Positions 25,073 through 33,732 of a stretch of DNA of 64,000 nt are shown one piece after another; position 1 is the stretch's first letter; each line of letters opens with the position of its first letter. Source of the stretch: Terribacillus sp. DMT04 (GTDB lineage Bacteria; Bacillota; Bacilli; Bacillales; Amphibacillaceae). The DNA is taken from contig NZ_CP077639.1 in NCBI RefSeq assembly GCF_019056395.1, forward strand, positions 1,366,001 through 1,430,000, written 5' to 3'. Made by a program: the position numbers and the translations under genes. The notes under the pieces are model-generated. The model was not told the DNA's origin and made no database searches. It was given only the letters and a program-made list of their open reading frames with translations.

Positions 25073-26548
25073 TTGAAACTGGCAGCACTATTATCCGCAC
25101 TGCCATTCTATGAACCGCAGGCGGAACATGAACAGGTTAATATTAACGGCTTGACGATTGATTCTCGGAATGTCAAATCTGGCAATCTATTTATTTGTAT
25201 AAACGGAGCGCTTGTCGATGGACATCGATTTGCCGGTCAAGCAGAGAAACAAGGAGCAGCAGCAATTCTTGCGGAACGTCCGCTTGATGTAAACGTACCT
25301 GTCATCCTGGTGAAAGACACGCTTCGTGCGTCGGCTGCATTGGCGGCTCACTTTTATGGTCACCCATCAAAAGAAATGCGTGTCGTCGGGATTACTGGTA
25401 CCAATGGAAAGACGAGCATGACTTACTTGTTGGAGAGTATTTTCCGTGCTAATGCGGAAGCGACTGGCGTTATTGGCACAATTCAGATGAAAATCAAAGA
25501 GCAAGCCTATCCGGTTAAAAATACAACACCTGATGCACTATTTCTGCAGAAAGGTTTCAGGCAAATGGTCGAGGAAGGCGTAGATACGGCAGTTATAGAA
25601 GTTTCTTCTCATGCTTTGGATATGGGGCGGGTACACGGAACGGATTTTGATGTTGCTGTATTTACAAATTTGTCTCAAGACCATTTGGATTATCACAATA
25701 GCTTTGAGGACTATTTCCATGCGAAGAGTTTGTTATTCTCTCAGCTTGGCAATACATTCGATCCAAATAAGCCAAAATTTGCGGTTATTAATACAGATGA
25801 TCGTTATGCGGACGCTTTAATTAAATCAACAGCACAGCCGGTTTGCAGCTATGGCATTGAAAAGCAAGCAGATATTATGGCGACTAACATTGAACTTGCT
25901 GCCAATGGAACATCTTTCCGCTTGCATACGCCTAAAGGCGAAGCGACAATCCATAGCAAATTAATGGGCAAATTCAACGTATACAACATGCTGGCAGCTG
26001 TTGGGACCGCACTATGCAGCGGAGTACCTTTTGAGACGATTTGCAGTGCCTTGCATGAGACTACAGGAGTAGCAGGACGATTCGAACCAGTTGCGGCTGG
26101 CCAGCATTTTGGTGTTATCGTCGATTATGCGCATACCCCTGATTCGCTGGAAAATGTACTGACTACGATAAAATCATTCGTGAAGGGTAAGATAATTACA
26201 GTAGTAGGCTGCGGCGGAGATCGTGATAAAACAAAACGTCCGTTAATGGCCGGAACCGCAGTACAATATTCTGACACAGCTATCTTTACAGCCGATAATC
26301 CGCGGACAGAGGATCCTCATGCGATTATAGAAGATATGATTGCCGAATTAGACGAGGAAGCATATGTTGTCGTGCCGGAACGAGCAGAAGCTATTAAGCG
26401 TGCGGTAGAGCTTGCAGAAGCGAACGATATAGTTCTTATTGCGGGAAAAGGCCATGAGACGTATCAAATCGTTGGAGATCAAGTACTGGACTTCGACGAT
26501 CGCCTTGTTGCTGCAGAAGCAATAAAACGCGCGGGGGTAGGAGAATAA
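25073..26548 (+). CDS. murE: UDP-MurNAc-tripeptide synthetase MurE (meso-DAP adding)
   Basis: 491 aa from the TTG at 25073 (MKLAALL, aligning with MKLTKLL of B. subtilis, after GAAGGA); an in-frame ATG at 25055 gives six more residues and is the alternative. ATP-dependent addition of the third peptide residue to the cell wall precursor. P-loop GITGTNGKTS at about 106-115; DNPR (ADNPRTEDP) near residue 405 is the meso-diaminopimelate specificity motif. It follows spoVD with a gap of 144 bp and precedes murF by 2 bp. Confidence 0.96.
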   Translation: MKLAALLSALPFYEPQAEHEQVNINGLTIDSRNVKSGNLFICINGALVDGHRFAGQAEKQGAAAILAERPLDVNVPVILVKDTLRASAALAAHFYGHPSKEMRVVGITGTNGKTSMTYLLESIFRANAEATGVIGTIQMKIKEQAYPVKNTTPDALFLQKGFRQMVEEGVDTAVIEVSSHALDMGRVHGTDFDVAVFTNLSQDHLDYHNSFEDYFHAKSLLFSQLGNTFDPNKPKFAVINTDDRYADALIKSTAQPVCSYGIEKQADIMATNIELAANGTSFRLHTPKGEATIHSKLMGKFNVYNMLAAVGTALCSGVPFETICSALHETTGVAGRFEPVAAGQHFGVIVDYAHTPDSLENVLTTIKSFVKGKIITVVGCGGDRDKTKRPLMAGTAVQYSDTAIFTADNPRTEDPHAIIEDMIAELDEEAYVVVPERAEAIKRAVELAEANDIVLIAGKGHETYQIVGDQVLDFDDRLVAAEAIKRAGVGE

Positions 26549-26550
26549 CG

Positions 26551-27903
26551 ATGCTATTTTCAAGTGAGTTTCTATACGATTTATTTCCTGATGCAACGAA
26601 GCAGCAGGAATTTGCAATCAGCCTAGTTAATACCGATAGCAGAATGGATGCGCCAGAAAGCTTATTCGTTCCGATTCGCGGGGAGCGTTTTGACGCCCAT
26701 AACTTTATCGAGCAGGCAATAGCACAAGGAGCATCAGCAGCACTGTGGGACCGTTCCGTACCGGTTCCGCAGGCAGCTGCTGACATTGTGCTCTTTCTTG
26801 TTGATGACACATTGGAAGCTTTGCAGAAACTGGCACAGGCACATCGGGAAGCAGTTGATCCAATTGTTGTAGGTATTACCGGTTCAAATGGTAAAACAAC
26901 GACAAAGGACCTTGTAACGAGTGTTTTGAGTGAGAAATATGATGTGCTCGCGACAAAGGGGAACTTCAACAATCATATCGGCTTACCGCTCACCGTTTTG
27001 TCCATGCAGCCATCCTGCGAGGTGCTCGTATTGGAAATGGGAATGAGCAACTTTGGTGAGATTGAACTCTTGTCCCACATTGCACAGCCGGACTATGCAA
27101 TCATTACGAATATTGGGGAATCTCATATCGAATATCTCGGTTCCAGAGAAGGTATTGCCAAGGCGAAAAGTGAGATAACTGCCGGAATGGGAGAAAAGTC
27201 AACCTTAATCATTGATGGAGACGAGTCATTACTAGATTTCCATCACGAGAAGGAACATACCGTAACATGCGGTTTTGGAGAACAGAACGCGCAGAAGTTG
27301 GTAATTGAAGAGACAGGTGGTAATGCAACTGTTTTTTCCGTAAACGGCGAAAGTTATTCATTTTCTTTGCTCGGTGCGCATAATGTACGAAATGCGGGTT
27401 ATGCAATTATACTCGGGACACAGCTTGGCGTAAGTCAGAGTCAAATTCAACAGGCATTGCACGCTCCTGCAATGACAGGGATGCGGATGGAACTGCTGGA
27501 AGGAAAAAATGGAAGCAAGATTATCAATGATGCGTATAACGCATCGCCAACTTCTATGAAAGCTGCTATCCAGACCGTACAGGAGCTTCCGTTTGAAAGG
27601 AAAATTCTTGTGCTCGGAGATATTTACGAAATTGGTGCCGAATCAAAACGCTACCATCGCGAAGTTGCCGATGTTATTACAGCAAAATCGGCTTATGTTT
27701 TCACAATTGGGGAAGATGCAGAAGAAGTCTCAGCAGCAATAACAGATCAAACGATTCAAAGTGCCCACTTTCCAGATAAAGCTTCCTTAGCAGAATCACT
27801 TTTGCCGCTTCTGCAGGAAGATACAATTGTGCTGCTTAAGGCATCCCGCGGTATGAAGCTGGAATCCATACTTGACACAATTGGCATTATGAAAGAAAAT
27901 TAA
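26551..27903 (+). CDS. murF: UDP-MurNAc-tripeptide D-Ala-D-Ala ligase MurF
   Basis: 450 aa. Adds D-Ala-D-Ala to the UDP-MurNAc-tripeptide using ATP. P-loop VGITGSNGKTTTKD, the Mur-ligase central motif and NDAYNASPTSMKAA are visible. The ATG lies 2 bp after the murE stop; the ribosome site AGGAGAA is within murE. An 89-bp gap with small alternative hairpins follows before mraY. Confidence 0.96.
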   Translation: MLFSSEFLYDLFPDATKQQEFAISLVNTDSRMDAPESLFVPIRGERFDAHNFIEQAIAQGASAALWDRSVPVPQAAADIVLFLVDDTLEALQKLAQAHREAVDPIVVGITGSNGKTTTKDLVTSVLSEKYDVLATKGNFNNHIGLPLTVLSMQPSCEVLVLEMGMSNFGEIELLSHIAQPDYAIITNIGESHIEYLGSREGIAKAKSEITAGMGEKSTLIIDGDESLLDFHHEKEHTVTCGFGEQNAQKLVIEETGGNATVFSVNGESYSFSLLGAHNVRNAGYAIILGTQLGVSQSQIQQALHAPAMTGMRMELLEGKNGSKIINDAYNASPTSMKAAIQTVQELPFERKILVLGDIYEIGAESKRYHREVADVITAKSAYVFTIGEDAEEVSAAITDQTIQSAHFPDKASLAESLLPLLQEDTIVLLKASRGMKLESILDTIGIMKEN

Positions 27904-27992
27904 TAGCTGGTATTTAGAAACGCCAAAACAGATGCTTTTTTCGTGCATCTTGAATTGATTGGACGGGTGCTTTTTTAAAGGAGGAAACAACA

Positions 27993-28973
27993 ATGAACGT
28001 GGCACTATTACTTGTGACAATTGCGGTAGCATTCATCGTCACCGTCCTTATTTCTCCAATAGTCATACCATTTCTACGCAGATTGAAATTCGGTCAGAGT
28101 ATTCGTGAGGAAGGACCTAAATCACATATGAAAAAGTCGGGTACACCGACAATGGGCGGCGTGATGATTATCATCAGCATTGTCGTCTCAACATGGATTA
28201 TGCATGCAATCGGAGGAATCCAGATTAGTCTGGAAACATGGCTTCTTTTGTTTGTACTAGTCGGGTATGGCTTGCTTGGATTCCTGGATGATTACATCAA
28301 AGTTGCAATGAAGCGCAACCTTGGGCTGACATCCAAACAAAAAATGCTTGGACAAATTATAATTGCAATCGTTTTTTATGGATTGCTTCGCTACAATGAT
28401 TTCGGTACTTACATACAAATTCCTGGAACATCGATTCAATGGGATCTAGGCTGGGGTTATTTCTTCTTAATCCTTGTTATGCTGGTTGGTGCATCCAACG
28501 CAGTTAACTTGACCGATGGACTGGACGGACTGCTTGCAGGTACCGCAGCAATTGCTTTTGGAGCATTTGCTGTTGTCGCGTATTATGATGTACAACAAAC
28601 GCAAGTGACAGTATTTGCTTTGGCAGTTGTCGGCGCTTTGCTAGGTTTCCTTGTGTTTAATGCCCATCCTGCGAAAGTCTTTATGGGAGACACAGGCTCA
28701 CTAGGACTTGGCGGGGCAATTGCTGCTGTTGCCATTCTGACGAAAATGGAGATTTTGCTAATCGTAATCGGCGGTGTGTTTGTTATTGAAACACTTTCTG
28801 TCATGATTCAGGTAATCTCGTTTAAGACAACAGGTAAACGGGTCTTTAAGATGAGTCCGCTTCACCACCATTATGAATTGTCTGGATGGTCCGAATGGCG
28901 TGTTGTAACGACCTTCTGGGCTGTAGGACTATTATTCGCTGTTATCGGCGTGTACATGAAGGTGGGATTATGA
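27993..28973 (+). CDS. mraY: Phospho-MurNAc-pentapeptide transferase MraY
   Basis: 326 aa integral membrane protein of about ten helices, with AAAGGAGG before the ATG. Transfers phospho-MurNAc-pentapeptide to undecaprenyl phosphate, giving lipid I. Signature loops are present: LDDYIK (Mg-binding Asp pair), NLTDGLDGL and the HHHYE segment ([12 protein letters not shown]). The TGA stop overlaps the tandem ATGs of murD. Confidence 0.97.
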   Translation: MNVALLLVTIAVAFIVTVLISPIVIPFLRRLKFGQSIREEGPKSHMKKSGTPTMGGVMIIISIVVSTWIMHAIGGIQISLETWLLLFVLVGYGLLGFLDDYIKVAMKRNLGLTSKQKMLGQIIIAIVFYGLLRYNDFGTYIQIPGTSIQWDLGWGYFFLILVMLVGASNAVNLTDGLDGLLAGTAAIAFGAFAVVAYYDVQQTQVTVFALAVVGALLGFLVFNAHPAKVFMGDTGSLGLGGAIAAVAILTKMEILLIVIGGVFVIETLSVMIQVISFKTTGKRVFKMSPLHHHYELSGWSEWRVVTTFWAVGLLFAVIGVYMKVGL

Positions 28974-30325
28974 TGCGAGATTTTGAGACGCTATTCCCAT
29001 ATAAACGCGTACTTGTTCTTGGTTTGGCGAAGAGCGGCTTCGCTGCTGCCAGTACCCTGCTAGCGCATGGTCGCAATGTACGCGTTAGTGACCTAAATGC
29101 TTCCAATCAGGATGAATTAGTAACCATTCTGGAGCAAAAGGGAGCGGAAGTGAAGCTTGGTGTGCAGGAAGTTGATCTCCTCGATGGTATGGATGTTCTA
29201 ATCAAGAATCCGGGTATCCGTTACGAAAATTTGATTGTACAGACAGCGATGGAACGAAATATTCCAGTATTGACAGAGGTAGAACTGGCTGGCTTGCTTC
29301 ACAAAGGAACACTTATCGGGATTACTGGTTCGAACGGTAAAACGACAACAACAACACTTGCATATGAAATGCTAAAAGAAAGTCAAGTGCGTACATATGT
29401 AGCAGGCAATATCGGCACGGCAGCATCCGAAGTGGCAGATAAAACAAACGAAGATGATCGGCTTGTTTTGGAGCTCTCCTCATTCCAGCTGCAAGGAATT
29501 GATCAATTCAGACCTCATATTGCCGTTATGCTGAATATTTTTGAGGCTCACTTAGATTACCATCATTCATTAGAGAACTATGAACAAGCGAAAGCAAATA
29601 TTTTCCGCAACCAAGATGCGGGAGATTATCTTATTTATAATGCAGAGGATGAGCGTTTGCAGCATATTGTCAAAGATGCCAAAGCGACGCTTGTTCCTTT
29701 CTCTGGTTCCAGACAGCTTGCTGACGGGGCTTGGTATGATGAAACACATGTCTATTTTAAAGACGAAGCCGTAGCGGCTATCGACGATATTCTGCTTGTA
29801 GGCGGCCATCAGCTGGAGAATATTCTTGCAGCAATCGCTGCTGCAAAGCTTGCTGGAGCTACAAATGAAGGCATTCAGCACGTATTGAAATCTTTCTCAG
29901 GTGTAGAACATCGACTGCAGTATATCAAGCATCTGAACGGCAGAGCATTTTATAATGATTCCAAGGCTACGAACATATTGGCTACGTCTAAAGCTTTATC
30001 AGCATTTGAGCAGCCGACGATTCTGCTTGCTGGCGGATTGGATCGCGGTAATACGTTTGAGACACTTGTCCCATTCATGGAACATGTGAAAGCTTTAGTC
30101 GTATTCGGTGAAACAGCTGAAAAGCTTCGGGAAACTGCTTATCTGGCAGGTATAGAGCTTATTGAGTATGTGGAAGACGTCAAAGAAGCTGCAGAAGCCG
30201 CTTATCGTCTATCGGAGAGCGGCGATGTGATCCTGCTGTCACCTGCATGTGCAAGCTGGGATCAGTACAGAACATTTGAAGAAAGAGGAAACATGTTTGT
30301 TGAAGCGGTGCATACATTAGAGTAG
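28973..30325 (+). CDS. murD: UDP-MurNAc-L-alanine:D-glutamate ligase MurD
   Basis: 450 aa from the second of two adjacent ATGs (28970, 28973); the second is better spaced from AAGGTGG. Adds D-Glu to UDP-MurNAc-L-Ala. N-terminal Rossmann region VLGLAKSGFAAA, P-loop GITGSNGKTTTTT, and C-terminal YNDSKATNILAT are all intact. Overlap with mraY suggests coupled translation. Confidence 0.96.
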   Translation: MRDFETLFPYKRVLVLGLAKSGFAAASTLLAHGRNVRVSDLNASNQDELVTILEQKGAEVKLGVQEVDLLDGMDVLIKNPGIRYENLIVQTAMERNIPVLTEVELAGLLHKGTLIGITGSNGKTTTTTLAYEMLKESQVRTYVAGNIGTAASEVADKTNEDDRLVLELSSFQLQGIDQFRPHIAVMLNIFEAHLDYHHSLENYEQAKANIFRNQDAGDYLIYNAEDERLQHIVKDAKATLVPFSGSRQLADGAWYDETHVYFKDEAVAAIDDILLVGGHQLENILAAIAAAKLAGATNEGIQHVLKSFSGVEHRLQYIKHLNGRAFYNDSKATNILATSKALSAFEQPTILLAGGLDRGNTFETLVPFMEHVKALVVFGETAEKLRETAYLAGIELIEYVEDVKEAAEAAYRLSESGDVILLSPACASWDQYRTFEERGNMFVEAVHTLE

Positions 30326-30361
30326 GGGCTTGTCCTGCTCAGCCGCTTCGCTGCATGCGGA

Positions 30362-30393
30362 CCCCCAATTCCAATCAAGGAAATGGGGTTTTT
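30362..30393 (+). terminator. Terminator-like hairpin overlapping the spoVE translation start
   Basis: CCCCAATTCC at 30363-30372 pairs with GGAAATGGGG at 30379-30388 (one mismatch), followed directly by TTTTT. The right arm contains AAGGAAATGGGG, the only candidate ribosome site for spoVE, and the T run ends two bases before its TTG. The structure could end murD transcripts or hide the spoVE ribosome site. Confidence 0.55.
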
Positions 30394-30395
30394 CT

Positions 30396-31499
30396 TTGCG
30401 TAAAAGTAATCTTCCAAAGACGGACTGGCTGTTGCTATTCTCTATTGGTGGTTTGCTGACAGTCGGTATCATTATGGTTTACAGTGCTTCAGCAATTTGG
30501 GCGGGTTATAAATTCGATGACAGTTTCTTCTTTGCCAAGCGACAGTTGTTGTTTGCTGGAGTAGGGCTGGCTGCCATGCTGCTCATCTCCAGGGTGCATT
30601 ATGAGAATTGGCGCCGATATGCGAAAGTGCTTCTGCTGATTTGTTTCCTTTTGCTTATTGCTGTGCTCATACCAGGTATCGGAATGGTGCGGGGCGGAGC
30701 ACGAAGCTGGATTGGAATCGGAGCATTCAGTATTCAGCCTTCTGAATTTACGAAGCTAGGCTTGATCATCTATTTAGCCGTCTATCTATCAGCCAAACAG
30801 AAGTATATTACTTCCTTGAAGCAAGGGTTTCTTCCTTCGCTGCTGCTTGTCTTTACCGCATTCGGAATGATTATGCTTCAGCCTGACCTTGGAACAGGCG
30901 TAGTCCTTGTACTCACCTGTATGGTAATGATTCTCGTTAGCGGGGCGAGGATTTCCCATTTTGTCGGACTAGGCGTGCTGGGAGCAGGGGCTTTTGCAGC
31001 CTTAATCTTGTCAGCTCCTTATCGAATTAAGCGTATAACCGCTTTCTTGGATCCTTGGGAAGATCCGCTGGGAGAAGGGTTCCAAATCATTCAATCGCTG
31101 TACGCTATTGGACCAGGAGGGCTTATGGGGCTAGGTTTAGGAAACAGTTTGCAAAAATTCTTTTATTTACCTGAACCGCAAACAGATTTTATTTTTGCTA
31201 TTTTGGCCGAAGAACTTGGTTTCATCGGCGGAGCTGGTGTGATGCTTTTATTCCTGCTGTTTTTGTGGCGGGGAATTCAAGTTGCGCTGCGTGCACCTGA
31301 TGGATTCAGCAGTCTGCTAGCCCTAGGGATTACAGGGATGATTGCCATCCAGGCAATGATAAATATCAGCGTCGTCACCGGATTGATTCCTGTGACCGGC
31401 ATAACCCTACCATTTTTAAGTTATGGAGGGTCCTCGCTGACACTGACCTTAAGTTCTGTCGGGATACTACTGAATGTGAGCCGGTATAGTAAGCTTTAG
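30396..31499 (+). CDS. spoVE: SpoVE/FtsW-type SEDS peptidoglycan glycosyltransferase
   Basis: 367 aa from the TTG at 30396 (MRKSNLPKTDW; B. subtilis SpoVE is 366 aa); a longer frame from 30330 encodes hydrophilic sequence with no ribosome site. Ten transmembrane helices; SEDS motifs GARSWIGIGAFSIQPSEF, LQPDLGTG and LPFLSYGGSS are present. Position after murD and pairing with SpoVD argue for SpoVE, the cortex enzyme, though the housekeeping FtsW cannot be excluded by sequence alone. Its own terminator follows. Confidence 0.9.
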   Translation: MRKSNLPKTDWLLLFSIGGLLTVGIIMVYSASAIWAGYKFDDSFFFAKRQLLFAGVGLAAMLLISRVHYENWRRYAKVLLLICFLLLIAVLIPGIGMVRGGARSWIGIGAFSIQPSEFTKLGLIIYLAVYLSAKQKYITSLKQGFLPSLLLVFTAFGMIMLQPDLGTGVVLVLTCMVMILVSGARISHFVGLGVLGAGAFAALILSAPYRIKRITAFLDPWEDPLGEGFQIIQSLYAIGPGGLMGLGLGNSLQKFFYLPEPQTDFIFAILAEELGFIGGAGVMLLFLLFLWRGIQVALRAPDGFSSLLALGITGMIAIQAMINISVVTGLIPVTGITLPFLSYGGSSLTLTLSSVGILLNVSRYSKL

Positions 31500-31566
31500 T
31501 TTTCTCTATTAGTTTTCGTTTCAAAGTTAGCTGTGTAGATTCCTTCTTAAGTTTGCCTCAAGTAAA

Positions 31567-31606
31567 AGTGCTTTTCCCTTACTAAATGAGTAAAGCGCTA
31601 TTTTTA
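31567..31606 (+). terminator. Intrinsic terminator after spoVE
   Basis: AGTGCTTT at 31567-31574 pairs with AAAGCGCT at 31592-31599 (one G-U pair), with an inner TTACT/AGTAA pairing, then ATTTTT. Confidence 0.65.
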
Positions 31607-31625
31607 AAATATTTGCACAATTGCA

Positions 31626-31654
31626 TTGACTTTCCTTTCCAGCCCACGTATCAT
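31626..31654 (+). promoter_or_regulatory. Sigma-A promoter of the SAM-riboswitch operon
   Basis: TTGACT at 31626-31631 and TATCAT at 31649-31654 with a 17-bp spacer. The expected start, about 31661, is 13 nt before the riboswitch. Confidence 0.8.
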
Positions 31655-31673
31655 GTAAATTAATTTCATATAG

Positions 31674-31831
31674 TTCTTATCAAGAGAAGCCGAGGGACTG
31701 GCCCGTTGAAGCTTCAGCAACCTCTGACACTGTCAGAAAGGTGCTAAATCCAGCAAGATTAATTTCTTGGAAGATAAGAGTGCGGACGATTTCTCAAAGC
31801 TCTCTTTTCTTCGGAAAAGAGAGTTTTTTTC
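31674..31831 (+). promoter_or_regulatory. SAM-I (S-box) riboswitch with leader terminator
   Basis: The aptamer spans about 31674-31780. P1 is CTTATC / GATAAG; the conserved core GAGGGACTGGCCCG, CAGCAACC and AAGGTGCTAAATCC is present in canonical order. It is followed by a perfect 10-bp hairpin (CTCTCTTTTC-TTCG-GAAAAGAGAG, 31800-31823) and a T7 run. With SAM bound the terminator should form and the operon be off; SAM shortage, i.e. sulfur limitation, should turn it on. S-box identity is established from family consensus; regulation of these genes is inferred. Confidence 0.95.
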
Positions 31832-31868
31832 GTTTCGTCACTCTAACCCAAAAAGGAGGAGAAGAAAC

Positions 31869-32420
31869 ATGACCGACATTATTATTTTATCTGGCAGTCC
31901 ATCACGAAAGTCGAGGTCGCTGCTGGCGGCTGCTTATGCAGGTGAGCTGGCGAAGCAGCAAGGCTACACAGCAGAGGTAATCAGTATTACTGATTTTAAA
32001 CCAGAGGATTTAGTTTATGCGCGATTTGACAGTCCTGCAATTGTGGAGGCTGGCAAAGCAATTGAGACTGCGAAGGGTCTCATTATTGCATCGCCGGTTT
32101 ACAAGGCTTCTTATACAGGGGTGCTGAAGGCGTTACTGGACGTGCTGCCTCAAGGTGCTTTTACGAACAAACCTGTACTCCCGATTATGACAGGTGGAAG
32201 CCCAGCACATCTGCTAGCAATTGATTATGCATTAAAGCCGCTTATCGCTAATTTAAAGGGAGAGTCCTTGCAAGGCGTTTATATATGTGATCAGCACATT
32301 TTGAAAGACAATCCAACCGAGCCAATTACCGAAAAAGAAACAGCCGCCAGATTAAGGGAGCAGTCGAATCACCTTCTCGAAGCGATTCGGCGTAATGATG
32401 CTGTTAGCTTAGTGAAATAA
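31869..32420 (+). CDS. SsuE/MsuE-like NADPH-dependent FMN reductase
   Basis: 183 aa from the ATG at 31869 after AAAGGAGGAG. Flavodoxin-like fold: ILSGSPSRKSRS (FMN phosphate loop, residues 6-17) and SPVYKASYTGVLKALLDVLP, the signature of SsuE-type reductases that feed reduced FMN to two-component sulfonate monooxygenases. As the first gene after the SAM riboswitch and upstream of a flavin monooxygenase, it most likely supplies FMNH2 to the enzymes encoded at 33733 and 35128. No membrane segment. Confidence 0.9.
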   Translation: MTDIIILSGSPSRKSRSLLAAAYAGELAKQQGYTAEVISITDFKPEDLVYARFDSPAIVEAGKAIETAKGLIIASPVYKASYTGVLKALLDVLPQGAFTNKPVLPIMTGGSPAHLLAIDYALKPLIANLKGESLQGVYICDQHILKDNPTEPITEKETAARLREQSNHLLEAIRRNDAVSLVK

Positions 32421-32433
32421 AGGAGGAGAAGTA

Positions 32434-33714
32434 ATGCGGATTCTGTTAGCGGAAAAGAAGTTGTTCGGAATGCCGATTCAAATTATCGGCGGGCTGCTTG
32501 CAATACTGTTGTTTATGACTGGTGACGGAATTGAGCAGGCATTTTTATCAAAGTATGTTGTCGACATAGGTTTTTCTGCTAATCAATCTGCCATTATGTT
32601 CAGCGCTTATGGCATTGTACTTACATTTGCTTCTTGGCTTGCCGGAGTACTTGGTGAGGTAATTGGCCCGAAAAAAACAATGCTGTTAGGTCTCCTTACA
32701 TGGGTGCTTTTTGAAATAGGCTTTCTCTACTTCGGTCTGTATTTAGAAAGTTTTTCAATGATGGTGCTTATGTATGGGCTGCGCGGGTTCGGATATCCTT
32801 TGTTTGCTTTTGCTTTTATCGTGTGGATTGCTTATCGTACCGAAAAGCACAAGCTGGCAACGGCTATGGGTTGGTTTTTCTTTATGTTTGCAGGCGGGAT
32901 CGGGTTCCTTGGTTCGTACTACCCTAGCATTTTGCTGCCACTTGCCGGTGAAATGGCAACGCTGTGGAGTTCACTTATCTGGATTATTATCGGCGGTGCT
33001 TTAGGTGTGCTTCTTGTCGATGATAAAGACCGGCAGGGGATTAAGATTCAAGACCAGGTGAAGGGTAATAAATGGGCAGAAGCATTGAAAGGAATTACAA
33101 TTCTATGGGAAAGTCCGCGTGTTGCAGCAGGTGGTTTGCTGCGTGCTATTAATACAGCTGGCTGGTATGGATTTGTTGTTGTGATGCCAGGCTTCTTCAC
33201 TAGTTTCTTGGATATTACCACAAGCCAGTGGCTGCAGCTCTGGGCTGTCCAGTCTGTAAGTAATATGGTGGCAGGGGTATTATTTGGTATGCTCGGTGAC
33301 CGAATCGGCTGGCTTCGGGTAGTTCGCTGGTTTGGCTGTGTCGGTGCAACTGTTTGTTCTTTGCTTTATTACTATATTCCGGTTGCATTTGGGGCGAATA
33401 TCCCTATGCTCCTGCTGAACGCCATTCTTTTTGGAGCAGCTATTGCAGCTTTTGTACCGCTGTCAGCCATCTTGCCTACACTGGCACCGGCCAATCGAGG
33501 CGCAGCCATCTCTGTTCTTAATTTAGGTGCAGGAGCCAGTCAGTTTATCGGACCAGTACTTGTTGGTGTGCTTAACAATTACCTGGGGATTGTCGGTGTT
33601 GTGTGGGGATTTGCCATTATGTATGCGCTCAGTTTCTGTTTAACTGCATTTTTAACGCCAGCTGCGAAAGCACAGCTTCAACATACGACCAACGAAGGAC
33701 TTGCTGTTCGATAA
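32434..33714 (+). CDS. MFS transporter, RbtT/DalT/CsbX-like family
   Basis: 426 aa with about twelve transmembrane helices. The start KKLFGMPIQIIGGLLAILLF, GDGIEQAFLSKYVVD and YGLRGFGYPLFAFAF recall the polyol-permease (RbtT/DalT/CsbX) branch of the MFS. It is the second gene, 13 bp after the FMN reductase, and shares the S-box control, so it is expected to import the organosulfur substrate of the operon. The polyol-like family is unusual for sulfur uptake, where ABC systems are common; the substrate is unknown. Confidence 0.85.
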   Translation: MRILLAEKKLFGMPIQIIGGLLAILLFMTGDGIEQAFLSKYVVDIGFSANQSAIMFSAYGIVLTFASWLAGVLGEVIGPKKTMLLGLLTWVLFEIGFLYFGLYLESFSMMVLMYGLRGFGYPLFAFAFIVWIAYRTEKHKLATAMGWFFFMFAGGIGFLGSYYPSILLPLAGEMATLWSSLIWIIIGGALGVLLVDDKDRQGIKIQDQVKGNKWAEALKGITILWESPRVAAGGLLRAINTAGWYGFVVVMPGFFTSFLDITTSQWLQLWAVQSVSNMVAGVLFGMLGDRIGWLRVVRWFGCVGATVCSLLYYYIPVAFGANIPMLLLNAILFGAAIAAFVPLSAILPTLAPANRGAAISVLNLGAGASQFIGPVLVGVLNNYLGIVGVVWGFAIMYALSFCLTAFLTPAAKAQLQHTTNEGLAVR

Positions 33715-33732
33715 CCAAAGGAGGAATAACAA

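Noticed and set aside
30330-30395. Longer SpoVE N-terminus starting at 30330
   Set aside because: The added residues are hydrophilic, lack a ribosome site and include the hairpin; the TTG at 30396 gives the family's normal length.
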